DNA of 25,158 bases from Nautiliaceae bacterium. GTDB taxonomy: Bacteria; Campylobacterota; Campylobacteria; Campylobacterales; Nautiliaceae. Location: the NCBI GenBank assembly GCA_027063075.1, contig JAMOSM010000163.1:1-25158 (forward strand). The letters are read 5' to 3'. The first letter of the stretch is position 1. Each line of letters opens with the position of its first letter. Positions 16,353 through 23,240 of the stretch are shown here, piece after piece. Both the position numbers and the translations under genes were made by a program. The notes under the pieces are model-generated. The model saw nothing but the letters and a program-made list of their open reading frames with translations. It did not search any database and was not told the DNA's origin.

Positions 16353-17324
16353 TTACGCTCCTAAAATATATAATCTTGCAAAAGTCACCCAAACCAAGTT
16401 TAAAACTGCAAGAGGCGCTAAATAACTCCAGCAAAACTTAAGCATCTGGTCAAGTCTAAGTCTTGGGTTTGATGCCCTAATTGCCACCATTACAACTGCA
16501 AGAAGTGCAATTTTTAAAAACAGCCACCAGAAACTGTCAAAGAAAAGTCCTCTGTATCCTCCAAAAAATAAAACAACTGCACTTGCCGATACAACTAAAA
16601 TCTCTGTAAATTCAGCAAATTTAAGCAAAGTATAATTTGTACCCGCATACTCTGTATAAAATCCATACACAATTTCCTGTTCAGCATCCGGAATATGAAA
16701 AGGAGGCTGTTCAAGAATTCCTAGCATTGCAATAATATAAATAATAGCACCCGGAAGTAAAATAAGAGTTGTCAGCCACGTGTTTGAATACATTATTTCA
16801 TATAGATTCATTGTCCCAAACAAAATTGCAGGACTTAACGCTGCTAAAAAGAAAGGCGCTTCCATTGAAAGCATCTGAGCTAAAATTCTCATACCTCCAA
16901 GAAATGAGTATTTGTTATTACTCCCAAAACCTGTAAGGAAAAGTAAAAACGGCTCAACCCCGATTAAAACAACAAGCCCAAGTACTCCATACTCCGTATC
17001 TAAAATTCCATGACCGTTGTTAATTAAAGGAGTCCAAGGAATTAAAATTACAGGCAGTGCCGCAACTAAAGGAGTTATTATCGGAATAATGTTAAAAAGA
17101 TAAGGGTCTGCACTTTTTGGAGTGATTGATTCTTTTGTCAAAAGTTTAAAGACATCATAAACCGTCTGTAAACTTCCAGCAGGTCCGTTGTAATGAGGAC
17201 CTACCCTTTTATGAAGATACGCTAACACTTTTCTTGCAAAATAAAATACAAAAAATGTCCAGGCAAGCAGGAAAAGTAAACCTGGAAAAACTAAAATATA
17301 AAATAGCATTGCTCCTATACTCAT
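16353..17324 (-). CDS. nuoH: Complex I-like membrane subunit NuoH
   Basis: The 323-residue subunit connects the peripheral arm to the membrane arm and lines the quinone tunnel in complex I. Seen are RVGPHYNGPAGSLQTVYDVFKLLTKE (from about residue 40), about eight membrane helices, and the cytoplasmic loop EQPPFHIPDAEQEIVYGFYTEYAG (from residue 205). In canonical NuoH that loop reads E-T-N-R-x-P-F-D-L-P-E-x-E; the EQPPFHIPDAE form is closer to what I recall for group 4 hydrogenase and Fpo/Mbx-type relatives. AAGGAGA precedes the ATG. It directly follows nuoCD, with no nuoG between. Confidence 0.93.
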   Translation of the reverse strand: MSIGAMLFYILVFPGLLFLLAWTFFVFYFARKVLAYLHKRVGPHYNGPAGSLQTVYDVFKLLTKESITPKSADPYLFNIIPIITPLVAALPVILIPWTPLINNGHGILDTEYGVLGLVVLIGVEPFLLFLTGFGSNNKYSFLGGMRILAQMLSMEAPFFLAALSPAILFGTMNLYEIMYSNTWLTTLILLPGAIIYIIAMLGILEQPPFHIPDAEQEIVYGFYTEYAGTNYTLLKFAEFTEILVVSASAVVLFFGGYRGLFFDSFWWLFLKIALLAVVMVAIRASNPRLRLDQMLKFCWSYLAPLAVLNLVWVTFARLYILGA

Positions 17325-17333
17325 CTTCTCTCC

Positions 17334-19007
17334 TTATCTATCTAAGTCACCCTGACAGATATGCATACTACCATAAAGCAGTGGAATATCTGACAGGGTA
17401 TGTCCTGGTAAAAGATTTTCTAACATCATTGTATGATTTACACTTGGCGCTTTTATTTTTAATCTGTAAGGGGATGTAGCTTTATCCTGAGTTACAAGGT
17501 GCATTAAAATTTCTCCCCTTGCCCATTCAATTCTGCTTACCGCTTCACCTGCCGGGAGTCTTTTTGGCATTTTTACTAAGTGGTCTTTTTTAGGATTCAT
17601 TTCACCACTTTCAATGCCTTCTTCAATTTTTTTCATAGCCTGTTTGATTAAATCAATTGATTGATTTACCTCTTTATAAATAATATAAAGCCTGTCTCTT
17701 GCATCCCCATTTTCACAGCTTACATAATCCATCTCAAGCTCACCATAAGCTGCATAAGGCTCATCAATCCTTACATCAATCTTAGCTCCGCTTGCCCTTG
17801 CAATAGGACCTGCAAGATAATACTCTTCTACATCTTCAAGGCTAAACACTCCCGTATCTTTTGCTCTTACCGTCATAAGAGGGTTTTTTAAGAAAATATC
17901 TTCAATATCAGGTTTTGTTTTTTCCCATTTTGCAATAGCCTCTTCTATTTCATTAAACCAAGCCTTATAGTCATTTAGAGGATATCTAACACCTCCCGGT
18001 TCTACACAAGAAGTTGCAATCCTAGCTCCGCTGTAATCTTCAAGTACATCAAGAAAATACTCTCTTACATCAAGACACCACATTAAAAATGTCTGAAGTC
18101 CCATTGTTCCGAAAAATCCACCCATTGAAATAAGGTGAGAGGCAATTCTTCCAGTTTCACCTAAAATCACCCTCATATATTTAGCAAAAGGAGTAATCTC
18201 TTTTCCTGCAATTTCTTCTACTGCTTGAGAGTAACATATCATAGGGTTTGGATTGTCCATAAAACAGATTCTCTCAACCGCTACAATAGTTCCTATAAAA
18301 TCTTTTCTTTCACTAAGATTTTCTAACGCTCTCCAAACATATCCTATATCAGGCTCGACTTTTTCTATATTTTCACCATTTACAAAAACTTTAAGTCTAA
18401 TAGGTCCGCTTGCAGGGTGAGTTGGTCCCCAGTGAAGAACGGTTCTGCTGCCTTCATGGCCTAATGTTTTTTCGTGTTCTTCATATTCTTTATAAAACTC
18501 TTCTGTAATTGAGTTTACATTTTCAATTAAATGCTTTTCATGCTCTTTCCAATCAAAATCTTTTCTAAAAGGAAATTTTCCATAATAATCGCGAGAAATC
18601 AAGAAATATCTGAGATTTGGATGCCCTTTGAATTTAACCCCGAATGTGGAATAAGCTTCAAGTTCGTGATAATTTGCACTTGGCATAATAGGAGTAATTG
18701 AATCAATTTCACATTTTTCAAGGTCTCTATCTAAATCAACTTTTAACCATACATTAACTTTTTCTTTTTCCCTGCTTGAAACAGAAGGATTTAAACTCTC
18801 AAGAAAATAATTTACCTCAATTCTATTCTCATCAATAAAATCGGTAGGAGATACTGTAGAACAGCTCTTAACTCCAGCCTCTTTTAACTCTTTTACAAGA
18901 GAAGTTAAATCTTCTTTGTTTTTGAGTTTTGCTTTTACCCAAGATTTATAATCTTCCACATACTCAACATCATATTTTGAAATTATATTTTTAATCTCTT
19001 CTCTCAT
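17334..19007 (-). CDS. nuoCD: Fused NuoC-NuoD subunit, hydrogenase-like divergent form
   Basis: The 557-residue fusion has a NuoC domain to about residue 155 (ELEAYSTFGVKFKGHPNLRY and FPFRKDF are its marks) and a NuoD domain from about 185 (LHWGPTHPASGP to the C-terminus). The closing GDLDR is complex I-like. Unusual points: the second His of the NuoD H-P-x-x-H-G motif is missing (HPASGP, 197-202); the quinone-site Tyr (Tyr87 of Thermus Nqo4) aligns with Phe249 in RICFMD; and the four positions holding Ni-binding Cys in [NiFe] hydrogenases are C248, D251, C551 and D554. So it is neither an ordinary NuoD nor an active [NiFe] hydrogenase by sequence. AAGGA precedes the ATG. Orthodox Campylobacter NuoC and NuoD are separate proteins. 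Confidence 0.9.
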   Translation of the reverse strand: MREEIKNIISKYDVEYVEDYKSWVKAKLKNKEDLTSLVKELKEAGVKSCSTVSPTDFIDENRIEVNYFLESLNPSVSSREKEKVNVWLKVDLDRDLEKCEIDSITPIMPSANYHELEAYSTFGVKFKGHPNLRYFLISRDYYGKFPFRKDFDWKEHEKHLIENVNSITEEFYKEYEEHEKTLGHEGSRTVLHWGPTHPASGPIRLKVFVNGENIEKVEPDIGYVWRALENLSERKDFIGTIVAVERICFMDNPNPMICYSQAVEEIAGKEITPFAKYMRVILGETGRIASHLISMGGFFGTMGLQTFLMWCLDVREYFLDVLEDYSGARIATSCVEPGGVRYPLNDYKAWFNEIEEAIAKWEKTKPDIEDIFLKNPLMTVRAKDTGVFSLEDVEEYYLAGPIARASGAKIDVRIDEPYAAYGELEMDYVSCENGDARDRLYIIYKEVNQSIDLIKQAMKKIEEGIESGEMNPKKDHLVKMPKRLPAGEAVSRIEWARGEILMHLVTQDKATSPYRLKIKAPSVNHTMMLENLLPGHTLSDIPLLYGSMHICQGDLDR

Positions 19008-19016
19008 ACCCCGTCC

Positions 19017-19490
19017 TTAAAACTTCATTTGTTTCCAGAGACCGCCTTGGCTTGAAGCAGACGGCTCACCTCTTTTGATTTTTTCTTTAAGCTCTTCAAG
19101 ACCTGCAACTATTGCTTCTGGTTTTGGAGGACAACCTGCAACAAAAACATCTGCGGGCAAAATTTCTGTCATATTTTTAATAACCGAAGGAGAATCATTA
19201 TAAGGACCTCCATCATAAGCACACGCACCAATTGCAACAACATATCTAGGTTCTGGCATCTGCTCATATGTTCTAAGAAGAGCTGGAAGTATTTTTTTAC
19301 TAACAAGACCTGTGATAAAAATAATATCAGCCTGTCTTGGTGTTGGAGTCATAATATACCCATATCTCTCCCAGTCATATCTTGGTCCCATTGCCGCAAG
19401 CATCTCAAGCGAACAACAACCGCTACAAAAATGAACTATCCAAGGACTTTTACTTCTTGCATAGTTAAAAAAATCAAGCACTTTTAGCAT
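19017..19490 (-). CDS. nuoB: Complex I-like iron-sulfur subunit NuoB
   Basis: The 157-residue subunit holds the terminal [4Fe-4S] cluster N2. The tandem Cys pair C25-C26 (CSGCCSLEM), C90 (IGACAYDGG) and C120 (AGCPPKPE) supply the ligands. There is an extra Cys22 three residues before the pair, giving C-x-x-C-C, which recalls the C-x-G-C motif of hydrogenase small subunits. ERYGYIMTPTPRQADIIFITG follows, with Thr where canonical NuoB has an R-S before P-R-Q-A-D. AAGGAG precedes the ATG, which lies 17 bases inside nuoA. Confidence 0.93.
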   Translation of the reverse strand: MLKVLDFFNYARSKSPWIVHFCSGCCSLEMLAAMGPRYDWERYGYIMTPTPRQADIIFITGLVSKKILPALLRTYEQMPEPRYVVAIGACAYDGGPYNDSPSVIKNMTEILPADVFVAGCPPKPEAIVAGLEELKEKIKRGEPSASSQGGLWKQMKF

Positions 19491-19812
19491 TTCTATACTC
19501 CTTCATACTAACTGTAATTGCCGCAAACAAAAGCATTCCAAAAATCATCGCCCACTCAAGAGCTTTTGGATTGTCCGCAAATACAAAAAGACTGAAAAAA
19601 AGCCCTGCCATATCAAAAACAATAAAGGCAATGGCAAAAATAAAATAACCAAAGTTTGCCTTCATAGGCACTTCAGAACTTGGTGGAAGACCACATTCAA
19701 AATGGTCGTTTTTAATTTCACCAGGATTAAAAGGCGCTATGATAATCCCTAAAAAATACAAAAGCAAAACACCTGCAAGTATTCCGCTACCATAAATTAA
19801 AATGGTTTCCAT
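19474..19812 (-). CDS. nuoA: Complex I-like membrane subunit NuoA
   Basis: The 112-residue protein has three membrane helices. The loop with HFECGLPPSSEVPMKANFGYF matches NuoA, including the conserved Cys40. In the second helix the canonical F-D-x-E motif reads FDMA (Asp67 kept, Glu replaced by Ala69), and the usual L-Y-P-W after it is FFSLFV. That Glu sits in the acid chain leading from the quinone tunnel in known structures. It is the first gene of the nuo operon, with AAAGGAG before the ATG and a strong promoter upstream. Confidence 0.9.
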   Translation of the reverse strand: METILIYGSGILAGVLLLYFLGIIIAPFNPGEIKNDHFECGLPPSSEVPMKANFGYFIFAIAFIVFDMAGLFFSLFVFADNPKALEWAMIFGMLLFAAITVSMKEYRNAKSA

Positions 19813-19838
19813 TTACTCTCCTTTTTGCAAATATTATC

Positions 19839-19854
19839 AAACTCAAAAGAGTTT
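19839..19854 (-). promoter_or_regulatory. Stem-loop in the 5' leader of the nuo operon
   Basis: AAACTC and GAGTTT form a perfect six-base inverted repeat with a four-base loop. It lies between the nuo promoter and the nuoA RBS, about 10-25 bases after the predicted transcription start. It could be an operator, an mRNA-protecting hairpin, or chance. On the minus strand it is not followed by a T run, so it is not a terminator for nuo. Confidence 0.35.
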
Positions 19855-19871
19855 TTATCTAATTACCACTT

Positions 19872-19900
19872 ATTATAAGAAAAATTTATAAAAGAGACAA
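19872..19900 (-). promoter_or_regulatory. Promoter of the nuo operon
   Basis: The minus strand has TTGTCT (19900-19895), a 17-base spacer and TATAAT (19877-19872), the best full sigma-70 type promoter in the window. It lies in the 144-base gap between the AAA ATPase gene and nuoA, giving a leader of roughly 55 bases. No other gene is in that gap. Confidence 0.7.
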
Positions 19901-19956
19901 ATTTATTCCTCACCGCTTTAGATTAAAGTTACATTAAGTAATAAATGATTATTCAC

Positions 19957-21663
19957 TCAAGCAATAAACCCAACCTCTTTTTCCTTATCAAACGCACTTC
20001 TTTTTTCTTTTTCAATCTCCTCTATAAAATCTATTGTTTTAAAAACAGGATTTTTGCGAATTGCGACTTTCAAAGCAGTATTTTTTACAACAAGTTCAAT
20101 CTGCGCACCTGTAAGTTCATATTTTGCCAGTTTTTTAATATCAAAATCTTCTTCAAAATCCGCATTTTTAGGTAATTTTAACTCCCAAAGCTTAACTCTT
20201 TCTTTAAAAGATGGCTTTGTAAATTCGATTTTATAATCAAATCTTCTTGAAAAAGCATTATCAATTGTCTCAAGTAAATTTGTAGTAGCAATTAAAAGCC
20301 CCTCAAACCTCTCAAGTTGTTCAAGAAAAATATTTTGCATCTGATTATGCATCTTATCCGCACTGCTAAAAGAAGCCGTTGTTCTGGTTGAGAGAAACTG
20401 GTCTGCTTCATTAAGTAACAAAACAGGCTTTGTTTTAAGTTTTTCGCTTATTTCATAATATTCGTCAAACAATCTTCTTACATTTTTTTCACTCTCTCCT
20501 ACATACATAGACAAAATCTTGCTTGCATCAAGAGATAAAATAGGTTTATTTAACTCTTTTGCAATTGAATAAGCTGTTAATGTTTTACCGGTTCCGGGAG
20601 TTCCGTAAAAAATAATTTTTGCTTGAATATCAGAACTTGATTTTATTCCCCATTTTTTAAGAAGATTTAAAACTCTTTTATCAATCTGTTTTAAAAGGGT
20701 ATTTAACATCTCTTTTGTTTTTTTTGGCAGAATTACATCTTCTAAAGAAGTTTTAGGCTCTATTAAATCAAAAATTGTATCTTTTACTAAATGCTCAAGT
20801 TTGTGTTTTTTTCTTGGATGGATTAGCTCATTTAAAACATCTTCATTTATAAAATAAATTCTTGTATATCCTCCAAATCCTCCAAAAATTTCATCGTAAT
20901 CCAAAATCCCCTCACTTACAAGCTTAGAGTTTTCATCAAGAAGCGAGCGGTTTTTAATTCTTTCAATTTCATCAGAACTTATTAAATTTAAAAGATAATT
21001 AAGCTCTCTTAAATTTTCATTTGAGTGCATATACTCCTCTTTTAAAAGAGCTAAAAATATAAGTTTTTCTTTTTCATTAAATTCATTTTCCAGCATAAAA
21101 TTAAAAACCGGCAAATCAATTGTGGTTTTTTTAATTTTTTCTTTTATAGTGTTTTCTATCAATACAAGTTTACTTTGAAGTCTTTTAATAGAGGCAGACT
21201 GAGTTGAGTAACTGTTTTTTAAATTTGCAAGCTGTTCGTAAATTTCTATTTTTAAAAACTCATCGTGTAAATACTCAAGATGGTCTTGATAAGGAGTATT
21301 TTGAGGTATTACTAAATCAAGTTCCCCTTTTTCAAGCAGTTTCAAAAAAGACAAAGACAAAGAAACATTAGAATTAAAAAGCTCTAGCAAGGTTATATCA
21401 CTGCTTTTTACACTAATACCACTCAAAACAATCCAGCCCTCATTTAAAAGATTTTTTATCAAATCTATCTTTTCAAATGCCTCTATATAATTTTTTTTAT
21501 AAATTTCTTCAAGAAGAGTCCTAACCCTTACATCTTCTTTCCCTTCTAAATAACTTTTAAGAAGCTCTTTTAAAATATCAAGCTCTTCGTCTTTTACATT
21601 CAAAAGAGTATATATTTTTGTTTTTTTAGGATTTTCCAAAAAATCTTTTATATTTTGTACCAA
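19957..21663 (-). CDS. AAA-family ATPase with large N-terminal domain
   Basis: This 568-residue cytosolic protein has a 340-residue mostly helical N-terminal region of unknown function and a single AAA module: Walker A GTPGTGKT (354-361), Walker B LLLNEAD (415-421), sensor 1 LLIATTN, and the arginine finger in FSRRFD (471-476). The closing helical subdomain has LTGAQIELVVKNTALK. It resembles the CDC48/FtsH-type ATPase core but has no protease or membrane helix, so it probably remodels or unfolds a partner protein; the partner is not evident. Walker B has Asn418 in place of the usual Asp before Glu419. The start is TTG, well supported by AAAGGAG five bases upstream. Divergent from rsmE. Confidence 0.8.
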   Translation of the reverse strand: MVQNIKDFLENPKKTKIYTLLNVKDEELDILKELLKSYLEGKEDVRVRTLLEEIYKKNYIEAFEKIDLIKNLLNEGWIVLSGISVKSSDITLLELFNSNVSLSLSFLKLLEKGELDLVIPQNTPYQDHLEYLHDEFLKIEIYEQLANLKNSYSTQSASIKRLQSKLVLIENTIKEKIKKTTIDLPVFNFMLENEFNEKEKLIFLALLKEEYMHSNENLRELNYLLNLISSDEIERIKNRSLLDENSKLVSEGILDYDEIFGGFGGYTRIYFINEDVLNELIHPRKKHKLEHLVKDTIFDLIEPKTSLEDVILPKKTKEMLNTLLKQIDKRVLNLLKKWGIKSSSDIQAKIIFYGTPGTGKTLTAYSIAKELNKPILSLDASKILSMYVGESEKNVRRLFDEYYEISEKLKTKPVLLLNEADQFLSTRTTASFSSADKMHNQMQNIFLEQLERFEGLLIATTNLLETIDNAFSRRFDYKIEFTKPSFKERVKLWELKLPKNADFEEDFDIKKLAKYELTGAQIELVVKNTALKVAIRKNPVFKTIDFIEEIEKEKRSAFDKEKEVGFIA

Positions 21664-21670
21664 TAGCGCT

Positions 21671-21705
21671 CCTTTTAATATATATTATAATTTTATCAAA
21701 AAAGG
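21671..21705. promoter_or_regulatory. Divergent overlapping promoters of the AAA ATPase gene and rsmE
   Basis: ATTATAAT at 21684-21691 contains TATAAT on both strands, offset by two bases. On plus: 8 bases, AAAAGG, 6 bases, ATG of rsmE at 21712. On minus: 7 bases, AAAAGG, 7 bases, TTG of the ATPase gene at 21663. The whole intergenic space is 48 bases. Confidence 0.6.
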
Positions 21706-21711
21706 ACTTAA

Positions 21712-22371
21712 ATGCAGTTTTTATATTTTCAAAATCCTACATCCCAAATTGTTCTCACAGGAGATGAACATAAATATCTATTTAAAGTAAGGAGAATAAA
21801 AAAAGACGAAACAGTAAATATAAGAAATTTAAAAGATGATTATCTCTACGTTTATAAAATAGATAATATAAACAAAAAAGAAGCACTGCTTTCACTACAA
21901 GAAAAAATTTTTAAACCACAAAAACCTCATACCTTTTTACATCTTGCTTGGTGCATAATAGACCCTAAAAACATAGAAAAAGCCTTACCAGCTTTAAATG
22001 AAATAGGTGTTAGTAAAATAAGTTTTGTATATTGTGATTTTTCACAAAAGAATTTTAAGTTAAAGCTTGAGAGAATAAAAAAAATTCTTATAAATTCATC
22101 ACAACAGTGCGGAAGAAGTGACATAATAGAAATAGAAATACTCTCTTCAAGCAAAGAATTTTTTGAACAATATCCTGATTTTATAGCGCTAAACTTTAAC
22201 GGTAAAGAGCTAGAATGTAACGAAAAAACAGACTTTCCCATTCTAATAGGACCAGAAGGAGGATTTAGTCAAGATGAAATAAAACATTTTAAAGAAGTAA
22301 GAAAATTAAAAGGATTTATTTTAAAAAGCGAAACAGCAGCTTGCGCCGTTGCTTCTAAAATCTTACTTTAA
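21712..22371 (+). CDS. rsmE: 16S rRNA (uracil-1498-N3)-methyltransferase
   Basis: RsmE methylates N3 of U1498 in 16S rRNA using S-adenosylmethionine. The 219-residue protein has the N-terminal PUA-like domain ([19 protein letters not shown]) and the SPOUT knot domain with [23 protein letters not shown], the SAM-binding [10 protein letters not shown] (about 180-189) and the knot motif [11 protein letters not shown]. It is a little shorter than the usual 240 residues. AAAAGG lies six bases before the ATG. Its stop overlaps the converging rdgB by 9 bases. Confidence 0.95.
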   Translation: MQFLYFQNPTSQIVLTGDEHKYLFKVRRIKKDETVNIRNLKDDYLYVYKIDNINKKEALLSLQEKIFKPQKPHTFLHLAWCIIDPKNIEKALPALNEIGVSKISFVYCDFSQKNFKLKLERIKKILINSSQQCGRSDIIEIEILSSSKEFFEQYPDFIALNFNGKELECNEKTDFPILIGPEGGFSQDEIKHFKEVRKLKGFILKSETAACAVASKILL

Positions 22372-22947
22372 AGTATTTAAAATCAGCCTTGCAAGCTCTA
22401 AAGCTTTGCTTCTGTGAGAAATTTTCTTTTTTATTTTAATATCAAGTTCGCCTAATGTTTTATCAAAACCTTTAGGAATAAACATAGGGTCATATCCAAA
22501 ACCTTTATCACCTCTTGCCTCATCAATAACATTCCCTCTCATAAAGCCGTGGGTTGTAAATATTCCGTATGGAGTAGATAAGGCAATTGCCGCTGTATAA
22601 AAAGCGGGGGTTTTTTTTATTTTTCTTTTTTTCAGTTCATTAATAAGCTTATTTAAGTTATCTTTATCTGAAGCATTAACACCGGCATATCTTGCAGAAT
22701 AAATCCCGGGTTCATTATTAAGAACAGGGACGCTAATTCCGCTATCATCTGCTAAAATTATCTCTCCTTTAAGCTTATCAGCTACCGCTTTTGCTTTTAT
22801 AATAGCATTTTCTTTAAAAGAATGTCCGCTTTCTTCAATTTCAAAAGGTTCTATAAGGTCAGTATAAGGAACTACTTTATAATCTTTCAAAATCTCTTTT
22901 ATTTCTTTAATTTTTCCTTTGTTTGAACTTGCGACAACTATTTTCAT
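22363..22947 (-). CDS. rdgB: XTP/dITP diphosphatase (RdgB/HAM1 family)
   Basis: The enzyme hydrolyses ITP, dITP and XTP to monophosphates and pyrophosphate, keeping deaminated purines out of nucleic acids. The 194-residue protein carries [10 protein letters not shown] at the N-terminus, [14 protein letters not shown], the metal-site [28 protein letters not shown] and SHRSKAL near the end, in the family order. AGGAG precedes the ATG. Upstream on the same strand lies the transposon remnant, so any transcript from it could run into this gene. Confidence 0.95.
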   Translation of the reverse strand: MKIVVASSNKGKIKEIKEILKDYKVVPYTDLIEPFEIEESGHSFKENAIIKAKAVADKLKGEIILADDSGISVPVLNNEPGIYSARYAGVNASDKDNLNKLINELKKRKIKKTPAFYTAAIALSTPYGIFTTHGFMRGNVIDEARGDKGFGYDPMFIPKGFDKTLGELDIKIKKKISHRSKALELARLILNTLK

Positions 22948-22952
22948 ATTTG

Positions 22953-22970
22953 CTCCTGGTTTAAAATATA
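22953..22970 (-). promoter_or_regulatory. Possible compact promoter and RBS of rdgB
   Basis: Minus strand: TATATT (22970-22965), 7 bases, AGGAG (22957-22953), 5 bases, ATG. It resembles the compact layout seen before miaA and rsmE but with a weaker -10 box. Confidence 0.4.
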
Positions 22971-22995
22971 GAACTTAATTTTACAATATTTTATT

Positions 22996-23160
22996 GTGAA
23001 CTACCCTGACTAAATCAGAGCCACACTAACCCTACCAGCAAAGCTAGTGCCAAAGTCAGGGCTTCCTGATTCACAGACCCTCTTATGAAGCGTCTCCACA
23101 GGCTCAACGGGCTGTTCCGTCCCTATTTGCAACTTTGTTATCGTTGCTTAGCTTTCGCTA
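22996..23160 (-). ncRNA. Candidate omega RNA (TnpB guide RNA scaffold)
   Basis: Read on the minus strand, the segment folds into several short stems: TAGC-GAAA-GCTA (23160-23149, a GNRA-type loop), GCAAC/GTTGC, ACGG/CCGT, and the long terminal stem CCCTGAC/GTCAGGG (about 23063-23057 and 23010-23004) enclosing CACTA/TAGTG. In TnpB systems the scaffold RNA lies at the right end of the element and the guide is the next 16-20 bases outside it, here 22995 downward. No expression evidence can be drawn from sequence alone. Confidence 0.5.
23010..23147 (-). pseudogene. Possible relic of the tnpB 3' end
   Basis: An open stretch of 45 codons between stops overlaps the structured RNA and contains GTEQPVEPVETL and CESGSPDF. 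PVE- and SGSP/EAGSP-type endings are common where tnpB reading frames run into their omega RNA. There is no start codon context, no RuvC motif and no zinc finger, so this is at most the decayed tail of the gene. Confidence 0.4.
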
Positions 23161-23210
23161 CTTTTAGTTATTAAATCACAAAATACTTACTAACGCAAGA
23201 GCAAATTCAT

Positions 23211-23240
23211 CTCCCTCTAATTATTCCTATTTAGAGGGAG
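23211..23240. repeat. 10-base-pair perfect hairpin after the RND gene
   Basis: CTCCCTCTAA (23211-23220) and TTAGAGGGAG (23231-23240) are exact reverse complements around a 10-base loop. On the minus strand it starts about 18 bases after the RND stop codon. No T run follows, which is poor for a terminator, and AAAG precedes it with TTAC close by, as in IS608 left ends. It may serve either role. Confidence 0.65.

Noticed and set aside
17334..19007. Calling the NuoCD protein an active [NiFe] hydrogenase large subunit
   Set aside because: Only one Cys of each C-x-x-C pair remains, the C-terminus is the complex I form, and a NuoC domain is fused.
23211..23240. Simple rho-independent terminator of the RND gene
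   Set aside because: The stem is good but no T run follows on the minus strand; a transposon-end role fits the neighbouring TTAC and AAAG better, though termination is not excluded.
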